The position numbers were made by a program, and so were the translations under genes. Below, in pieces: positions 34,740 through 46,235 of a DNA stretch of 64,000 nucleotides. The stretch spans positions 75,875 through 139,874 of the forward strand of contig RWJK01001850.1 in NCBI GenBank assembly GCA_004335835.1, in the 5' to 3' direction. This DNA is from Scenedesmus sp. ARA3 (taxonomy: Eukaryota > Chlorophyta > Chlorophyceae > Sphaeropleales > Scenedesmaceae). Under the pieces are notes generated by a model. The model did not search any database, was not told the DNA's origin, and worked only from the letters and a program-made list of their open reading frames with translations. Position 1 is the stretch's first letter. Each line of letters begins with the position of its first letter.

Positions 34740-36356
34740 ATGGACACCACCTGCCCCACAGTAAAAAGCCTTATAGTTCTAGACTCGGAGGGCAGGCGCA
34801 TAGCAGTCAAGTACTTCGCACCAGAATGGTGAGAAGCCCAGCAGCAGCAGCTGCTCCGCCTCAACTGCCAACGCCAATCCGTTAGCCTTCAATCCAACAC
34901 ACCATGCTGTCACCACAGGGGCACCGTCAGTAGTCAAGCAAACTATGAGAAGTCTGTGTTTGCCAAGACCAGCAGAACAAACGCACGAGGGGAAGGTAAC
35001 AGCAGTCACGCTGCAGCACAAGCAGCAGCAAAGGAGGCCTTCTGTCTGAACCATCAACAGCAGCCTGGCTCATGTCTACTCTCCGTTGCATGCTATGCTT
35101 CTTGCCATTGTTGAGGCCATTGCCGTGGGCGCTCTGCGGGCTGTCCAGAGATGACAGCTGCCGCGCTATGCTCCACCACGCCCCTCACATGCTTCCCCTG
35201 CTGCTGTTGCACACCTACCAACCAAACGCTGGCGTTTCCTGCAGCCGAGATCATCATGTTTGACGACTACCTGGTGGTGTACAAGTGCCTAGGCGACCTC
35301 ATGTTCTACGTGACGGGCTCGCTGAACGAAAACGAGCTCATCCTGTACTCAGTGCTGCAAGCCTTCTATGAGGCAACCTCCACACTTCTGAGGTGCGGCC
35401 AGGACTTGCTGTGGTGGCAGCAGCCAAGTTGCTGCTGCTGCAAGAAGCAGCGCGCATACCGCGCTCGTGCAGACAGCTTGGCAGCTCCAAAACGTGCAGC
35501 AGCAGAAGGACAGCAAGATGAATCTAGCAGGGGCTGGAGGAGCAATGACACAGCTGAAGCTGCTGCCAGGCACAGCAGAGGAGCCCTATGCCAGTTCAGC
35601 AATGAACAGTGCACCTGCTTCAAGAGCAGTAGACAGCATCAGCACGGAGCATGCGCAGTGCAGCTCTGCCCCACGAGCACTTGATGGAGGGGCAGCGGCT
35701 GTAGCTGCGCGTGGCGTACATGTGTGCAGACCAAGTCATGGCATGGACGCTATCAGCCCTCTCGCCCCTCCTTGCTGTGTATAGTTGTTAGTTGGGCTGT
35801 CGCTGTGTATGTGGCACGCTTGCTGTGTTTGACTGCTGTTTGACTGTTGCGTGATTGTCCTGCAGGCAGCAGGTGGACAAGAAGACGGTGCTGGAGAACC
35901 TGGACCTGCTGCTGCTGGTGATGGACGAGATCGTGGACGGCGGGTGAGGACCAGCCGCTCTGCAAATTTGCTTGCCAGCAGCATCGCTGCTAATAACATC
36001 AGCAGCATTGCTGCTGATGTTTCAGGCAGCACGCAGTTGCTGCCGCAGCATGCAGATGTGGCGACTACCAGGCAACGGCTGTAGCAGCGGCATGCAGCTG
36101 CAAAGCGCAGCAGTTGGAGGTGCACTGGCATTCGGCTTGCTACAACTGGAATGTGCAGCGGCAGTGCGTGGGGGGCCTGCTGCAGCTCTGCAGCTTGCGA
36201 GGGAAGCCGACGGCGTGCCCCTTTGAGAGCAAGTTGACCACCTTCAGCAAAGGCAGCTGGCTACATGCTTGCAGGATCGTCAAGAGTCTGTTGTGTTGCC
36301 CTGCTCAGTGTTGCATCAGAGTGCTGTGTGGCGTGCCTGCTCTACTCACAGGTCAC

Positions 36357-36390
<34 letters not shown>

Positions 36391-36841
36391 GGCGTCACAA
36401 CAGGCTGATTCTGGAGACAGACCCGCAGACGGTGGCGTCGCGGGTGACCATGCGGGGGGCAGATGGCGAGGTGCCCATCACAGAGCAGGTGCGCTGCAGC
36501 GCAGCAGACATGAATCACTGTTAGCCTAGCAAGAGGTGAAAACATAAAGGTAGCCACTTCCAAACCACCTGCAGCAGACATCCTCCATTGTAACTTGACC
36601 TTGTGGGAGCATCAGACGTGGGTAGGCAAAGGGTGGTTGGAGCAGTTCATCCACATATGCAGCTGCCGGAGTTATGGTGCAGCATTGCTTCCTTCATTGC
36701 ACAGTAGGATTCTGTACCGAATGAACCCATGTATGCCAACAGCTCACACTGCGCATGCGCCTCTGCTGCTTGTACTTGCAGACTTTCTCGCAGGCGTTTG
36801 CGTCAGCGAAGGAGCACCTGGCGCGCTCACTGCTCAAGTAG
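34740..36841 (+). CDS. Coatomer subunit zeta (COPI), 6 exons, 178 aa
   Basis: Exons: 34740-34828, 34919-34995, 35245-35392, 35866-35943, 36404-36488, 36782-36841 (537 nt, TAG stop). The protein matches zeta-COP along its whole length: [18 protein letters not shown] at the start, then [14 protein letters not shown], then the longin-type core [20 protein letters not shown] and [17 protein letters not shown], then [37 protein letters not shown], and the C-terminal helix [15 protein letters not shown]. Length fits the family (~177-180 aa). Zeta-COP pairs with gamma-COP in the F-subcomplex of the COPI coat, which forms Golgi-to-ER and intra-Golgi vesicles. No exon echoes or insertions were seen, and low-complexity sequence is confined to introns. 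Confidence 0.95.
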
Positions 36842-37997
36842 ATCAACAGCAGCAGGCAGCGGCAGCAGCGGCTGCTGCATATCGAAGTGACGGCTGCATC
36901 AGCAGTTGCTGCAGAAGCCTAGGCATAGCTATGGCACCAGCAGGTGTGCACAGCTATTGCAGCAGCAGCAGCAGCAGCAGCTGCAGGCAGACAGAAGGCA
37001 AGCACAGTGTGAGGCAAGCCAACTGAGCAGCAAGCAACTGCGTGCAACACAATTGTTCTATGTGCTGCAGTGCATACAGTCGTGCGGTGCACCGGCAGGC
37101 ACGTCACCCAGCAGCTGCGAAAAGGGCTGCAGCAACTGGCGTCAGATGCTGCAGCGGCAAATTCCAGTTTGGACTTGTGCTGCACTGCACAAATCTTTGT
37201 GCATGCTTTGTCTTCATCAGTGAATCTGCTGTGGCTGCTGTGGCGCAGCAGGTGATCAGCAACCATATCTCCATTGTAGGGTTTTGGAGGGTCCCTGATA
37301 TACAGAACAGTACGTGTGATGCATGAGGGGCACAGGCAGAGTGGTGTGCATGTTTCCCACCCGCTCTGAATCCTTTTCGTCAGCGCAGACACCTTGTCAG
37401 TGTGTTCAGCGTGTTCTGCGCACGTGCTGCTGCACGCTGCGCTGTCACACTGCTGAGGCCTATTGTTCGCTGCATCAGTTTATATCACGACCAGGCAGAT
37501 GTCCATCATGTGCAAGCTACGCCTGTTGGGGCAGTAGTGATGCAAGTATGCAGACTGGCCAGCAGTTTCAGACTCAGCAGCGGCACCCCTCCCTGCTTGA
37601 TGTCGAGACATTGCTGATCTGTGTATGGTAACCCAACAATGCATGCGTCTGATCGCCGCATGGGTCGCAAACTCAGACTTTGAACCGCGAAGGAGAATTT
37701 CGTCAGGCAACAAGGTACACAAGGTGTAGGGTTTGAGGTCGAAGAGCGGGTTACCACCGCGCAACGGCTCCAACACAACAACAAGAAACTTAATATACTC
37801 ATTGGCTATATTATCGCCCGCTTGGCAGATCCTTGTCAGGAACACAATGTGTAGCACTGTGGGGAGGAGTCTAGCTCTGTATGCATCAGACAGAGTTCAG
37901 CAGCAGCACTGCTTTTGCCAGCATCACTGAGGTAGTAGACATGCCCTCTTCAGAGTACTTCTGCAGCAGTAGGTAGCATCCAGCAGCAGCAGGTGAC
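36842..37997. other. Intergenic region between coatomer zeta and the TPR gene
   Basis: No gene supported. The longest frame (37480-37857, -, 125 codons) has no recognised domain and no splice partner. AGC repeats occur at 36958-36982. No TGTAA was found after the zeta-COP stop. Confidence 0.45.
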
Positions 37998-40900
37998 ATG
38001 GCAGCTGCAGAGCGCCACAACGCAGCCGGCAACGCTGCTTACAAAAACAGCAAGTTTCAAGAGGCAGCAGATCATTACACCAAGGCCATTGAGGCAGATG
38101 CATCTGTGGCAAAGTTCCGGACCAACAGGGCAAATGCCCTATGGAAGTGAGCTGCTGACACAGCAAAATGAGTGCAGTATGCCACATGCTGTGCCGGCTA
38201 CTGATGCAAGCACACAGCAACCTGCAGTCAACACCAGCTGCCTGCAATCCCTAGTTCATGTATCTGCTTGCACGCCAATGGTGCTGAGGTGGGCTTTAGC
38301 AGCAGAGAGTCGCCCAGTTGCACACAGCCAGCTGATACTAGCGGCCACCAGAGGCTTTGCCCATGCAGCAGGCATCTTCCCGCCTTGCTTTGCCTGCCAG
38401 GCACAGTGCCATTGCATTCATGACAATCGCCAGATCCTACACACAAACTATTGCTTGCTGCAGGGGTGGCTTGATGAGGGATGTGCCGGCTGATGCAGAG
38501 GCAGCCATACAGCTTGACCCACGCTGGCTGAAGGGACACTACTACAGGTGCAACCCTGCTGCAGCAGCAAGGGGCAGCAGCAGCAGCAGCAGCACTCAAC
38601 CGTGCTGCCGCAGCAGCAGCACCCAGCATATGCGGGTTGTAAGCAGTTGCAAGCGATTCTCGGCTCTCAATCTTGGCTTCTACAGTGCCCCGCTTTAGCT
38701 TCGCCACATGCTGCGTGTGCGTGCAGCTGATGTTGGCGCACAGCCAGTGCTGCCTGGCGCCATTTGGTGTGTGTGGTTCGAATTTTCAGCAATGTCATGT
38801 AAACGTTTTTGTGCTTGCAGGGGCCTTGCGCTTGAGCGCCTGGGCAGGTTCAGTGAGGCCGTGCAGTGCCTGAAAACAGCCGTACAGCTGGAGCTGAGTC
38901 AGCAGGTGGCTGTGGCACTGCACAGGTGAGCGGACACGCAGCAGCACTGCTGTGTTGCTGTGTGTCATTTGCTGTGGCTGAGATAAGCTGCAGGTTCATT
39001 TTCCCCGCGCGACGGTTGTTGTAGCGATGGGGTAGGAAGCATGCCTGCTGTGCAGCTACAGCTGCAGGCTGTGCGTTAGGCCTCCAGGATGTCCTGCTAC
39101 AGTGGATGGCCTGTTGTGTCATACACATGATGCAACGTGTGTCTCACCATGACTCATAACATAACATAAATAACACAACATAACATGTAATGCAACATGA
39201 ACTGTTCCTGCAGGTGCCAGGATAGCCTTCGCCAGCAGCGCGCCTTCTGCCTTGGCCGCTTTGACCCGCTGACGCAGTTCATGCACCGCAGCACAGCGGA
39301 AGCACGCAGCACCCTCCAATTGCACTGCCACAAGATGCGCCCCAACAGCAATGGGACGCAGCTGCTGCAAGCATATGATGCTGTAGCTAAGGGCGATGCG
39401 CTGTGTGCTGCTGCAGCGGGCGCCTCATGCGGCAGCTTGGATACAGCAAAGCAGCAGTGTGCAGAGGCAGCAAGGCAGTAAAAGTTAGCAGCAGACCTGG
39501 GCTGTGCAGCTGGCATGTTCCACTATGCACAGCTGCTGCGGCTGGGCTTGGCAGATGTACTGCTTCCAGATGGATCTACCGCAGTCAACAGCCAGGCAGC
39601 GCAGCAGCTCATTGAGCAAGCCATGCAGCAGGAGCTGCTGCTCAACCTGCCCCTGCAGGAGCCCGCCCGCACGTGTTTGACTGTGGTCAATGTGGGCATG
39701 CCTGAGAGTTGGGTGCTTGCAGGAGACCTGCACTGTGCCGGGCTGTGGGGTACAGCTGCAGCCAGCAACAGCTTGCAGGAAGCTATGCAGGCGTACCAGA
39801 AAGCTGTGCAGCTGGCAAACCTACCGCCAGCAGTTGCTGGGATTGGCAGGCTGGAAGAGATGCAGGGGAATGAGGAGGCTGCTCTGACGTGGTACAGCAA
39901 GGCTGCCAATGAGCAGTACAGTGCGGCCGAGCTGGGGTTAGCCAAGCTGCTCGCAGCGGCGATAAAAAATGATGACTCAGGCACCATGGTGCGTGCAGAG
40001 AAGCGAGCAGCACTGCTTGCAGCGATGAAAGCTGCAAAGCACGGGCTGCCGAGAGCTAAGGCGCTTGCAGGAACGCTCGAAGAAGACGCCAGCAAGGCAG
40101 CTGTACTGCTGCAGGAGGCAGTCGAGGAAGATGGGCATCCTGAGTGCCTGCTGGCGCTGGCTTTGGCATATGCATATGGCCTACACGGGCTGCCGAGGTG
40201 CGTTGTGCAGAACCGCGTATCTGGGCATGCCTCCTTGCTGGTTCCATTTCTGTTTGCTGATCACCTGTTTAGAGTGCGGGCTGTGCCCCCAGACTCTGAA
40301 GAAGGTGCGTGCACACACGGTTCTGCGTGCAGTGCTGGCATCGTGGCTCTTGCAGGAGATGGCGCATGGCGACGTTTATGCCTGCCTTTCCCTACTTGCG
40401 TTGCAGCTCGGCCACCCTCCTCTTTGTCTTTCTTGCACACACATGGCTTTGATTGCTGCCTGAACTCTGTAGGGACCATGCCAAGGGGATGCAGCTGCTG
40501 CAGCAGGCAGCACTGCAAGAAGGATGGCCGGAAGCATTGGACGACCTGGGCAACGCATACGCAGGCGGCTTCTGGGGCGTAGCAAGTGACCCCGGCAAAG
40601 CGCTTCGGCTGTTTGAACACGCAGCGCATCTGGGTGTGCAGCCGGCCATGTACAAGGCAGCTGGGGCGCACCTGTGAGTCGGTGCTGGGTATTGCTCGCT
40701 TAGCGCATGCACAGCTGCAGAACCTGCCTTTGACATGGTAGCCTGCAGCTTGCGATCATTGCAGTTGAGTGGTGTATGCAATGCTTCGCAACACAGTTTG
40801 TGCTGGAGGGCAGAGATTACAGTGCCAGCATAGACAGGGCATGTGTCACCTGATGTTGAGACAGTTTGTGGCCGGTGCAGCTATCATAGGGTGCATGGGG

Positions 40901-41327
40901 AGTTTCCGCTGGGATGCATTGCTGCGCAGTGTACTCACAAGCCACCAACGCATACCTGAGGGCAAGTCAACAGCTCTGTGTCTAAGTCAGCAGCACGATG
41001 ATGCTAGCTGCTGTCTTTGCCATCGCCTACACTAGAGCTTGTATGTGCACATGATGTATGGGCGCCGCGACACCGACTGTGCGCAAAATTCAAACCTGTT
41101 TAGCAAAGTTTGACCATGTTTGACCGCTGCGACATTCGCAATGCGACCTGCGCAGGGCTGGCGCCGGCACCCCAGCAAGCCTCAGCAAGGCCAAGCTCTG
41201 GGCGCGGCGCGCGCTTGATGCCGCAGCAGATGCAGAAGCAAAGCGCGATGCACACATCATGCTGCAAGATGTGCAGGGCAAGATGCTGCAGTGGGGAGGA
41301 GCACTGGCGGGCAACAGTGCAGCATAG
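37998..41327 (+). CDS. TPR / Sel1-like repeat protein, 6 exons, with an in-frame TAA
   Basis: Exons: 37998-38146, 38464-38547, 38821-38925, 39214-40197, 40473-40673, 41186-41327 (1665 nt, phases agree). Residues ~1-110 are TPRs of the co-chaperone type (FQEAADHYTKAIEADAS; later LERLGRFSEAVQCLKTAV). From about residue 200 on are Sel1-like repeats (KLAADLGCAAGMFHYAQLL; EALDDLGNAYAGGF; KALRLFEHAAHLGVQPAM), then a helical C-terminus (KLWARRALDAAADAEAKRD). TPR and Sel1 solenoids hold protein partners; the partner here is unknown. Codon 202 is TAA (39479-39481), with the same frame continuing into clear Sel1 sequence. This is an early stop, a sequencing error or a recent pseudogene lesion. The segment 40198-40472 contains open sequence I treat as intron, because the flanks then join inside a Sel1 repeat. 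Confidence 0.65.
39151..39192 (+). repeat. Intronic (ATAAC)n pentamer microsatellite
   Basis: Imperfect ATAAC/ACATA repeats precede the acceptor of exon 4 of the TPR/Sel1 gene. It is the second non-CTG pentamer repeat in an intron here, after the one at 10852. Confidence 0.8.
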
Positions 41328-41655
41328 CTGGGAGTCTTTGCAGGATGGTGGTGCAGGTGCGTACAGGCGGTGCCAGCAGCGTGTGTTGGGTAGCATAACG
41401 ATCCAGTGCACCCTGATATGGCATGTGTTGCTGTGTGATGCTTGTGATCATGAGCTGCACTCCTGCTTGTTTTGTTGTCGTGACAGTCCATAGGCACAGT
41501 TTGAGGCTGTGCTGGAAACCTCAGCGGTGTGTGCAAGTTGTGCAATGTGCAGCTGTTCAAGCCTCTGACTAAGGTGTTGTTGGTGGAATACAAACCTCAC
41601 ACCTGGGCACACACACGCGCCGCGCACCCAGTTTCAACCTGCAGTACTTCACAAT
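41328..41655. other. Spacer between TPR/Sel1 and MYND genes
   Basis: 328 nt with no supported exon. It is presumed to hold the 3' end of the TPR gene and the promoter of the MYND gene, unless the latter has an upstream exon I missed. No TGTAA seen. Confidence 0.4.
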
Positions 41656-44096
41656 ATGTGGGTTCCTGCTGACGTACTGTTTGCTTTTGTCAATCTGGTA
41701 CGTGCTGCTGGTGCCTGCCGCCCTGCAGGGCGCTGTGTGGCTGAGGCTGTCAGCAGCGACCCCGACTTTACTGAAAGGGACCGCCGGCGATACATGTCGT
41801 TTGTGATGTCTGTTGCACAGAGTGCCTGCGAGCAGCCGCCCTCAGATGCAGCAGCAAGTTCAGCAGACACCAGCAGCAGCACAGGCGCTGCTGCTCCATC
41901 AAACCATCAGCAGCAGCAGCAATACCCATCGTCAGCTGAATTGGCCAAGGTGCTCGGTGGCGCAAACAGCGCGGAAGGCAACCTGCGCAGCCGAGCTGCA
42001 ATCACCGCCTTATTTGCTGATCTGTGCTCATTCCAGCTTGCAGGAGAGCTGCAGAGGCAGGCGAAGTCAAGCGAGCTGCAGCGGTGTTGCTGGGATGTCA
42101 TCACTGGCCTGGATGATTGGGAGGGTGGCATTCAAGCTCTGGCTGCAGGTGCGGCGCCTCTTCAGGCACAATCGCTGAGAAGCCTGTGCACTGCAATGGT
42201 GTTGCTGTGCGTTCACAGACAATTCCAGGAGGCGCATGATTACATGAACCTATTGAACCACCATCACCACTTGAACTTGAACGCTAGGCATTGACACCCC
42301 TCAGCCGTTGGTGCGCACGTGGGCTCCCGCCTGTGGCTGCCAGCTGCCGCTGCCTGCAGCAAAGCCGCTGTGGTACACGCGGCCTGACCAATGCCTACAC
42401 AGTCAGCAGTGCAAACCCTAATACAACCTGACTTAAGGTTCCTGCCTGGATGTTGTACCGTAACTGCCTGCGCAGCTTACGCCCTCTACCCAAAAGGCAT
42501 GCGGCTGCCGGGACCTGACGGCCTGAGTATCCTGCAAGCAGCCGCGCGCGTGTACAGCAAGCGACACCCAGGCTGCGGCTATGGGCAGATTGTGCACACT
42601 TTCATTGAGGGCAACAGCAGGAGCTTGCAGTGGATTGCACAAGAGCTGGCGGGTGTTATACCGAAAGTGCCTCAGCCCGTGCTGCAGGGCTTCCTGCTGC
42701 TGGCGCGCAGCGGATGGCTGTGTGCCCCTGATACACAGGACAAGTGGCAAGGTGGGCGCATCTACAAGGCACATCAACGTACTGGTGCTCTGCAAGCAGC
42801 AACGACTAGACGTACCTAACCCAACGTACTCCGGTGGTTGCGTTGCTTGCTGCCAAAGCTGCATCGAGGGCATGCAATGTATGTTGCGACCATGTGTGCG
42901 CACCACACAGCTGACCGTACCCCGCTTGCTGTCCTGCTGCTGCTGCTGCTGCTGCTGCCGCCAGGAGCACTGGATGATGCAGAAGCTGGCCTGCTGCTGC
43001 TGCTGGAGCACCCTGAGCTGCTGTTCATGCGGGCATGGGTGAGCTGCTGCCAGTGCTGCTGCTGCTGCTGCTGCGCCACAGCTAGGGTTGCCACACTGTC
43101 CTTGCGTAAAACGCGCGGATGCTGATTAGGTATCGTGCGATGGTCTTCCAGGAAGTGCTCCTGCAAATGCCAACATGCTGCATGCCATGTGTATTTTACC
43201 AGCTGCTGGGGGCCCGCGGCTCTAGGTTTGTTGCAACTGACGCAGCCTGCGACTGCGGCTCCTGCTGCATGGCTGCTGCTCTGCAGGCTCTGAAAGCGGT
43301 CAAGTATGACCCATTGGCTGAGCATCCGGCAGTTCTTAGCAGCAACAGCAGCAGTGCACAGCAGCAGCAGCTAGCCCGCAGGCAACAAGCAGCAGCAGAG
43401 GCAGTAGCAGCATACCAGCGCTACCTGGACGCAGCGCCAGAAGTCCACCGCTCCAAGCCTGCTGCCCTGTATTACCTGGCATTCATCCCCTTGAATGAAG
43501 GCGTGGCTGTGGGTGAGCCTGGTCTGCCAATTGCGGATGTTATCAACAGGTCTCAGAGACTGTACAACACGGCAAAGGCAGCTGAAGCACAACTGCCGCA
43601 GGAGTGGCTTCCTGTGAAGTGCGCGGTGCATAACCTGGTGCCTGCATACCTGGAGCTGCGCCGCTGCATGGGTGGTGTCGCACTCAGCAGTGCGACAGGC
43701 GGCAGCAGCAGCAACTCCAGCAGCAGCAGCAGCAGCAGCAACGTCAGAAGCAGCGCTGCTGCAGCCATCAGGGCACAGGAAGGGCACGGCAGTGGCCCCA
43801 GCAGAGACAGCAGCAGCAGCAGCAGCAGCAACGTCAGAAGCAGCGCTGCTGCAGCCACCAGCAGGGCCCAGGAGGCGCACGGCAGTGGCCCTGGCAAAGC
43901 CAGCAGCAGCATGCAGGCACATGCGCAAGATGGCGCAGGTTCCAGCAGCAGCAGCAAGGGCTGCTGTGCAGCTTGTGGTGCAAGCGGCGTGAAGCTGCGC
44001 AACTGCTCCGGCTGCAAGCAGGTGGTGTACTGCAACAGGGAGTGCCAGGCTGCGCACTGGAAGCAGCACAAGAAGGTATGCAGCAGAATGCAGTGA
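41656..44096 (+). CDS. MYND zinc-finger protein, 4 exons, ~550 aa
   Basis: Exons: 41656-42148, 42476-42751, 42965-43038, 43287-44096 (1653 nt, phases agree). The C-terminus is a MYND finger: CCAACGASGVKLRNCSGC, then QVVYCNRECQ, then HWKQHKKVC, with all Cys/His ligands present. The upstream 470 residues are mostly helical, with no named domain (SILQAAARVYSKRHPGCG; GFLLLARSGWL; AVAAYQRYLDAAP), and include a Ser/Asn-rich linker carrying two copies of an ~87-bp repeat. MYND fingers mediate protein contacts, often with Pro-rich partners. The gene follows the TPR/Sel1 gene in the same direction at 329 bp. The first ATG is the best I can find, but an acceptor-like CTGCAG just before it leaves open a missing 5' exon. 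TGTAA follows at 44143-44147. Confidence 0.7.
43723..43905 (+). repeat. Exonic ~87-bp tandem duplication in the MYND gene
   Basis: Two in-frame copies encode SSSSNVRSSAAAA, then RAQE-HGSGP, separated by a poly-Ser tract. Small differences (IRAQEG versus TSRAQEA) show limited divergence. Confidence 0.85.
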
Positions 44097-44142
44097 GCTA
44101 TTGTGGCGTCTGTTTGCTGTGGGCAGGCGCGCTGCCTGCTGC

Positions 44143-44147
44143 TGTAA
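44143..44147 (+). terminator. TGTAA polyadenylation signal, MYND gene
   Basis: TGTAA lies 47 nt after the TGA at 44094-44096. Confidence 0.55.
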
Positions 44148-44230
44148 CGTGCATTGAATGACAAAATTGTGTGCGGCTGCAGCGGGCGCTCTGGTGTGAC
44201 GAAGTTGCAGCGGCTCCATCTTGCTCGGTT

Positions 44231-44500
44231 CTCAAAGAGATAGCTCATGCGATGCAATGTTCTTCGCGATCTTGTTTGCAGCGCCATCAACCACTCACAA
44301 AACGCATGCGCAGAGAGCACCAGCCTTAAGGACAAGCACTGGCCGAGACTCGCCATCAGTAAAAAGCTTGCATAGGCAAGTAAACACAGTTCAGTGACAT
44401 CACCACCCACAGCTGCTGCTGCAGCCGCCGCTGCGCCCTGCTGCACCAGCCAGGCAGGAGCGCTGTCAGCGCTGGTAACAGTGCCGCCCAAAAAGCCAGC
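44231..44500 (-). repeat. Downstream echo of the methylthiotransferase last exon
   Basis: The C-terminal coding end ([17 protein letters not shown]...) is repeated past the stop as [17 protein letters not shown], together with shared flanking sequence (GTTCTTCGCGAT at 44261 and 44515). The copy is degenerate after about 20 residues. A minus-strand TGTAA at 44536-44532 sits between the real stop and this echo. Confidence 0.8.
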
Positions 44501-44574
44501 TCATATGTTTTTTTGTTCTTCGCGATCCTGTTTACACCCCCATCAGCAACACAAACACACGTGCGCAGAGCGCA

Positions 44575-46197
44575 CTAGCCTTGAGCCACCAGCACCTGCT
44601 GAGACTCGCCATCACTGGCAGCACCACCACTCACAGCTGCTGCTGCCGCTGCTGCTGCTGCGCCCTGCTGCACCAGCCAGGCAGGAGCCTGGTCAGCACT
44701 AACAATAGTGCTCCCCAGCACAGCAGCAAACTCCTGGATGCTTGTCCTGGCCAGCGGCACACTCAGCAGCGTGCTGCTCCCCACCACCTGCTGCACCAGC
44801 ACCGCAACATAGTCCCCAGTGCCCAAGCTGCTAACCGGCCCCGCATACAACTGCTGCTGTTGCTGCTGAGGGTCAAGCCGCAGCCCTGCGCAGTGCTGCT
44901 GCAGCGCCTGCAGGCTGCTAGGCACTGGCTGCTCCGGGATAATCACCCGCTTCATACTGCAGCTCCTGCCCTGCAGCGAATGCTGCCCGTCCCTACGCGG
45001 CCGGCCATCTAGCAGCGCCAAATGGATGCGGCCCACTTCTAACTGGTTGAGCTCTGATTGGCCTTGCCGGTACGCTGCAAAGAGATCAGCCAGCCGCTGT
45101 GATTTGACTTCTGGCGGCACGTCGTCTGCAAGGTGGCGTGCTGCGTATGTCTTGTCGCGCTGCGAGTACGCGAAGATGAACGCGTTGTCGTAGCGTGTGC
45201 GGCGCAGCAGGTCGGCTGTCGCCTGGTGCTCCTCGTCTGTCTCGCCGCAGAAGCCTGCGAGTGCAGCAGCAGCGTGTAACAATGGAATGAGACGGCGGTT
45301 GTGTGAGGCAGCAGCGACGTGCAGCAGTGACGCACAGCGGTGACGTGCAGGCGTAGTGTGCAGCAGTGGTGTGGGCAGCTGCCGGAAGTCCAAAGCCAAG
45401 CTACAGCCGGCCCCGTCACTGACCAATGAATGCTCAGGCACGCCTGAACATGTAAAGCACGTGCACACCCTCACCAAGGTTCAATAAACCCAATTCTACG
45501 GCACCATCAACCCCAACCACCTGCAATGATGTCTGAAGACGTCACCACGTTCCGCAGTGCCTGCCTCGCTCTCTCCATCAGCATCACATGCCTGCCTGCT
45601 GTAGCCCCACTTCATGCAGCAAGGCACATGCCAGCCACTAACGGGCCTCAACATGCACAGCACACCCCCACTCAAGGTACAACAAACCCACTCCATTGCA
45701 CCGCCACTCTACCTGCTCCGCACCCGCACCTGCAATGATGTCTGTAGACAGAGCCACATTCTGCAGCACCCGGAGCAGCATACGCCTGCCTGCTGCAACA
45801 CACCCTCGCACTTGTCATGCACATGCCACCTGTCGCACCACACCAACCAACCCACCTGCAATGATGTCCGTAGACAGCGCCACATTTGGCAGTACCTGCC
45901 GCGCCCGCTCCACCAGGCCATCATATGCCTCCCTGCTGTAGCCTCGCTTCATCCTTTCCAGCATGCTGCTGCTGCCAGACTGCGCCGGCATGTGCAGGTA
46001 CTTGCACACATTCGGGTGCTCCGAAATGACACCTAACACGTCATCTGTGAAGTCCTTTGGGTGAGGGCTTGTGAAGCGAACCCGCATCTCCGGGTTTACA
46101 AGTGCCACCTTTTCAAGCAGCTGGCCGAAGCCGGTTGCGCCTTGGCGCTGCGGCTTGTAGACGCTGGCAAAGCCAGGCGCATAGTAGCTGAGCACCC

Positions 46198-46235
<38 letters not shown>

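Noticed and set aside
37480..37857. 125-codon minus-strand frame
   Set aside because: No domain, no splice partner, no polyadenylation signal; similar in size to many chance frames here.
38770..38790. GGTTCGAATTT, like a tRNA B box
   Set aside because: No A box, acceptor stem or anticodon arm could be folded around it; it lies in an intron near an acceptor.
39479..39481. Nuclear stop-codon reassignment (TAA to Gln)
   Set aside because: DEK ends in TAA and other genes use TGA and TAG as true stops, so a code change is not supported by one site.
40273..40466. Possible extra exons in TPR/Sel1 intron 5 (CGLCPQTLKK; EMAHGDVYACLSLLALQ)
   Set aside because: Skipping them joins LPR directly to DHAKGMQ with the right phase and within a Sel1 repeat; their own phases do not fit the flanks.
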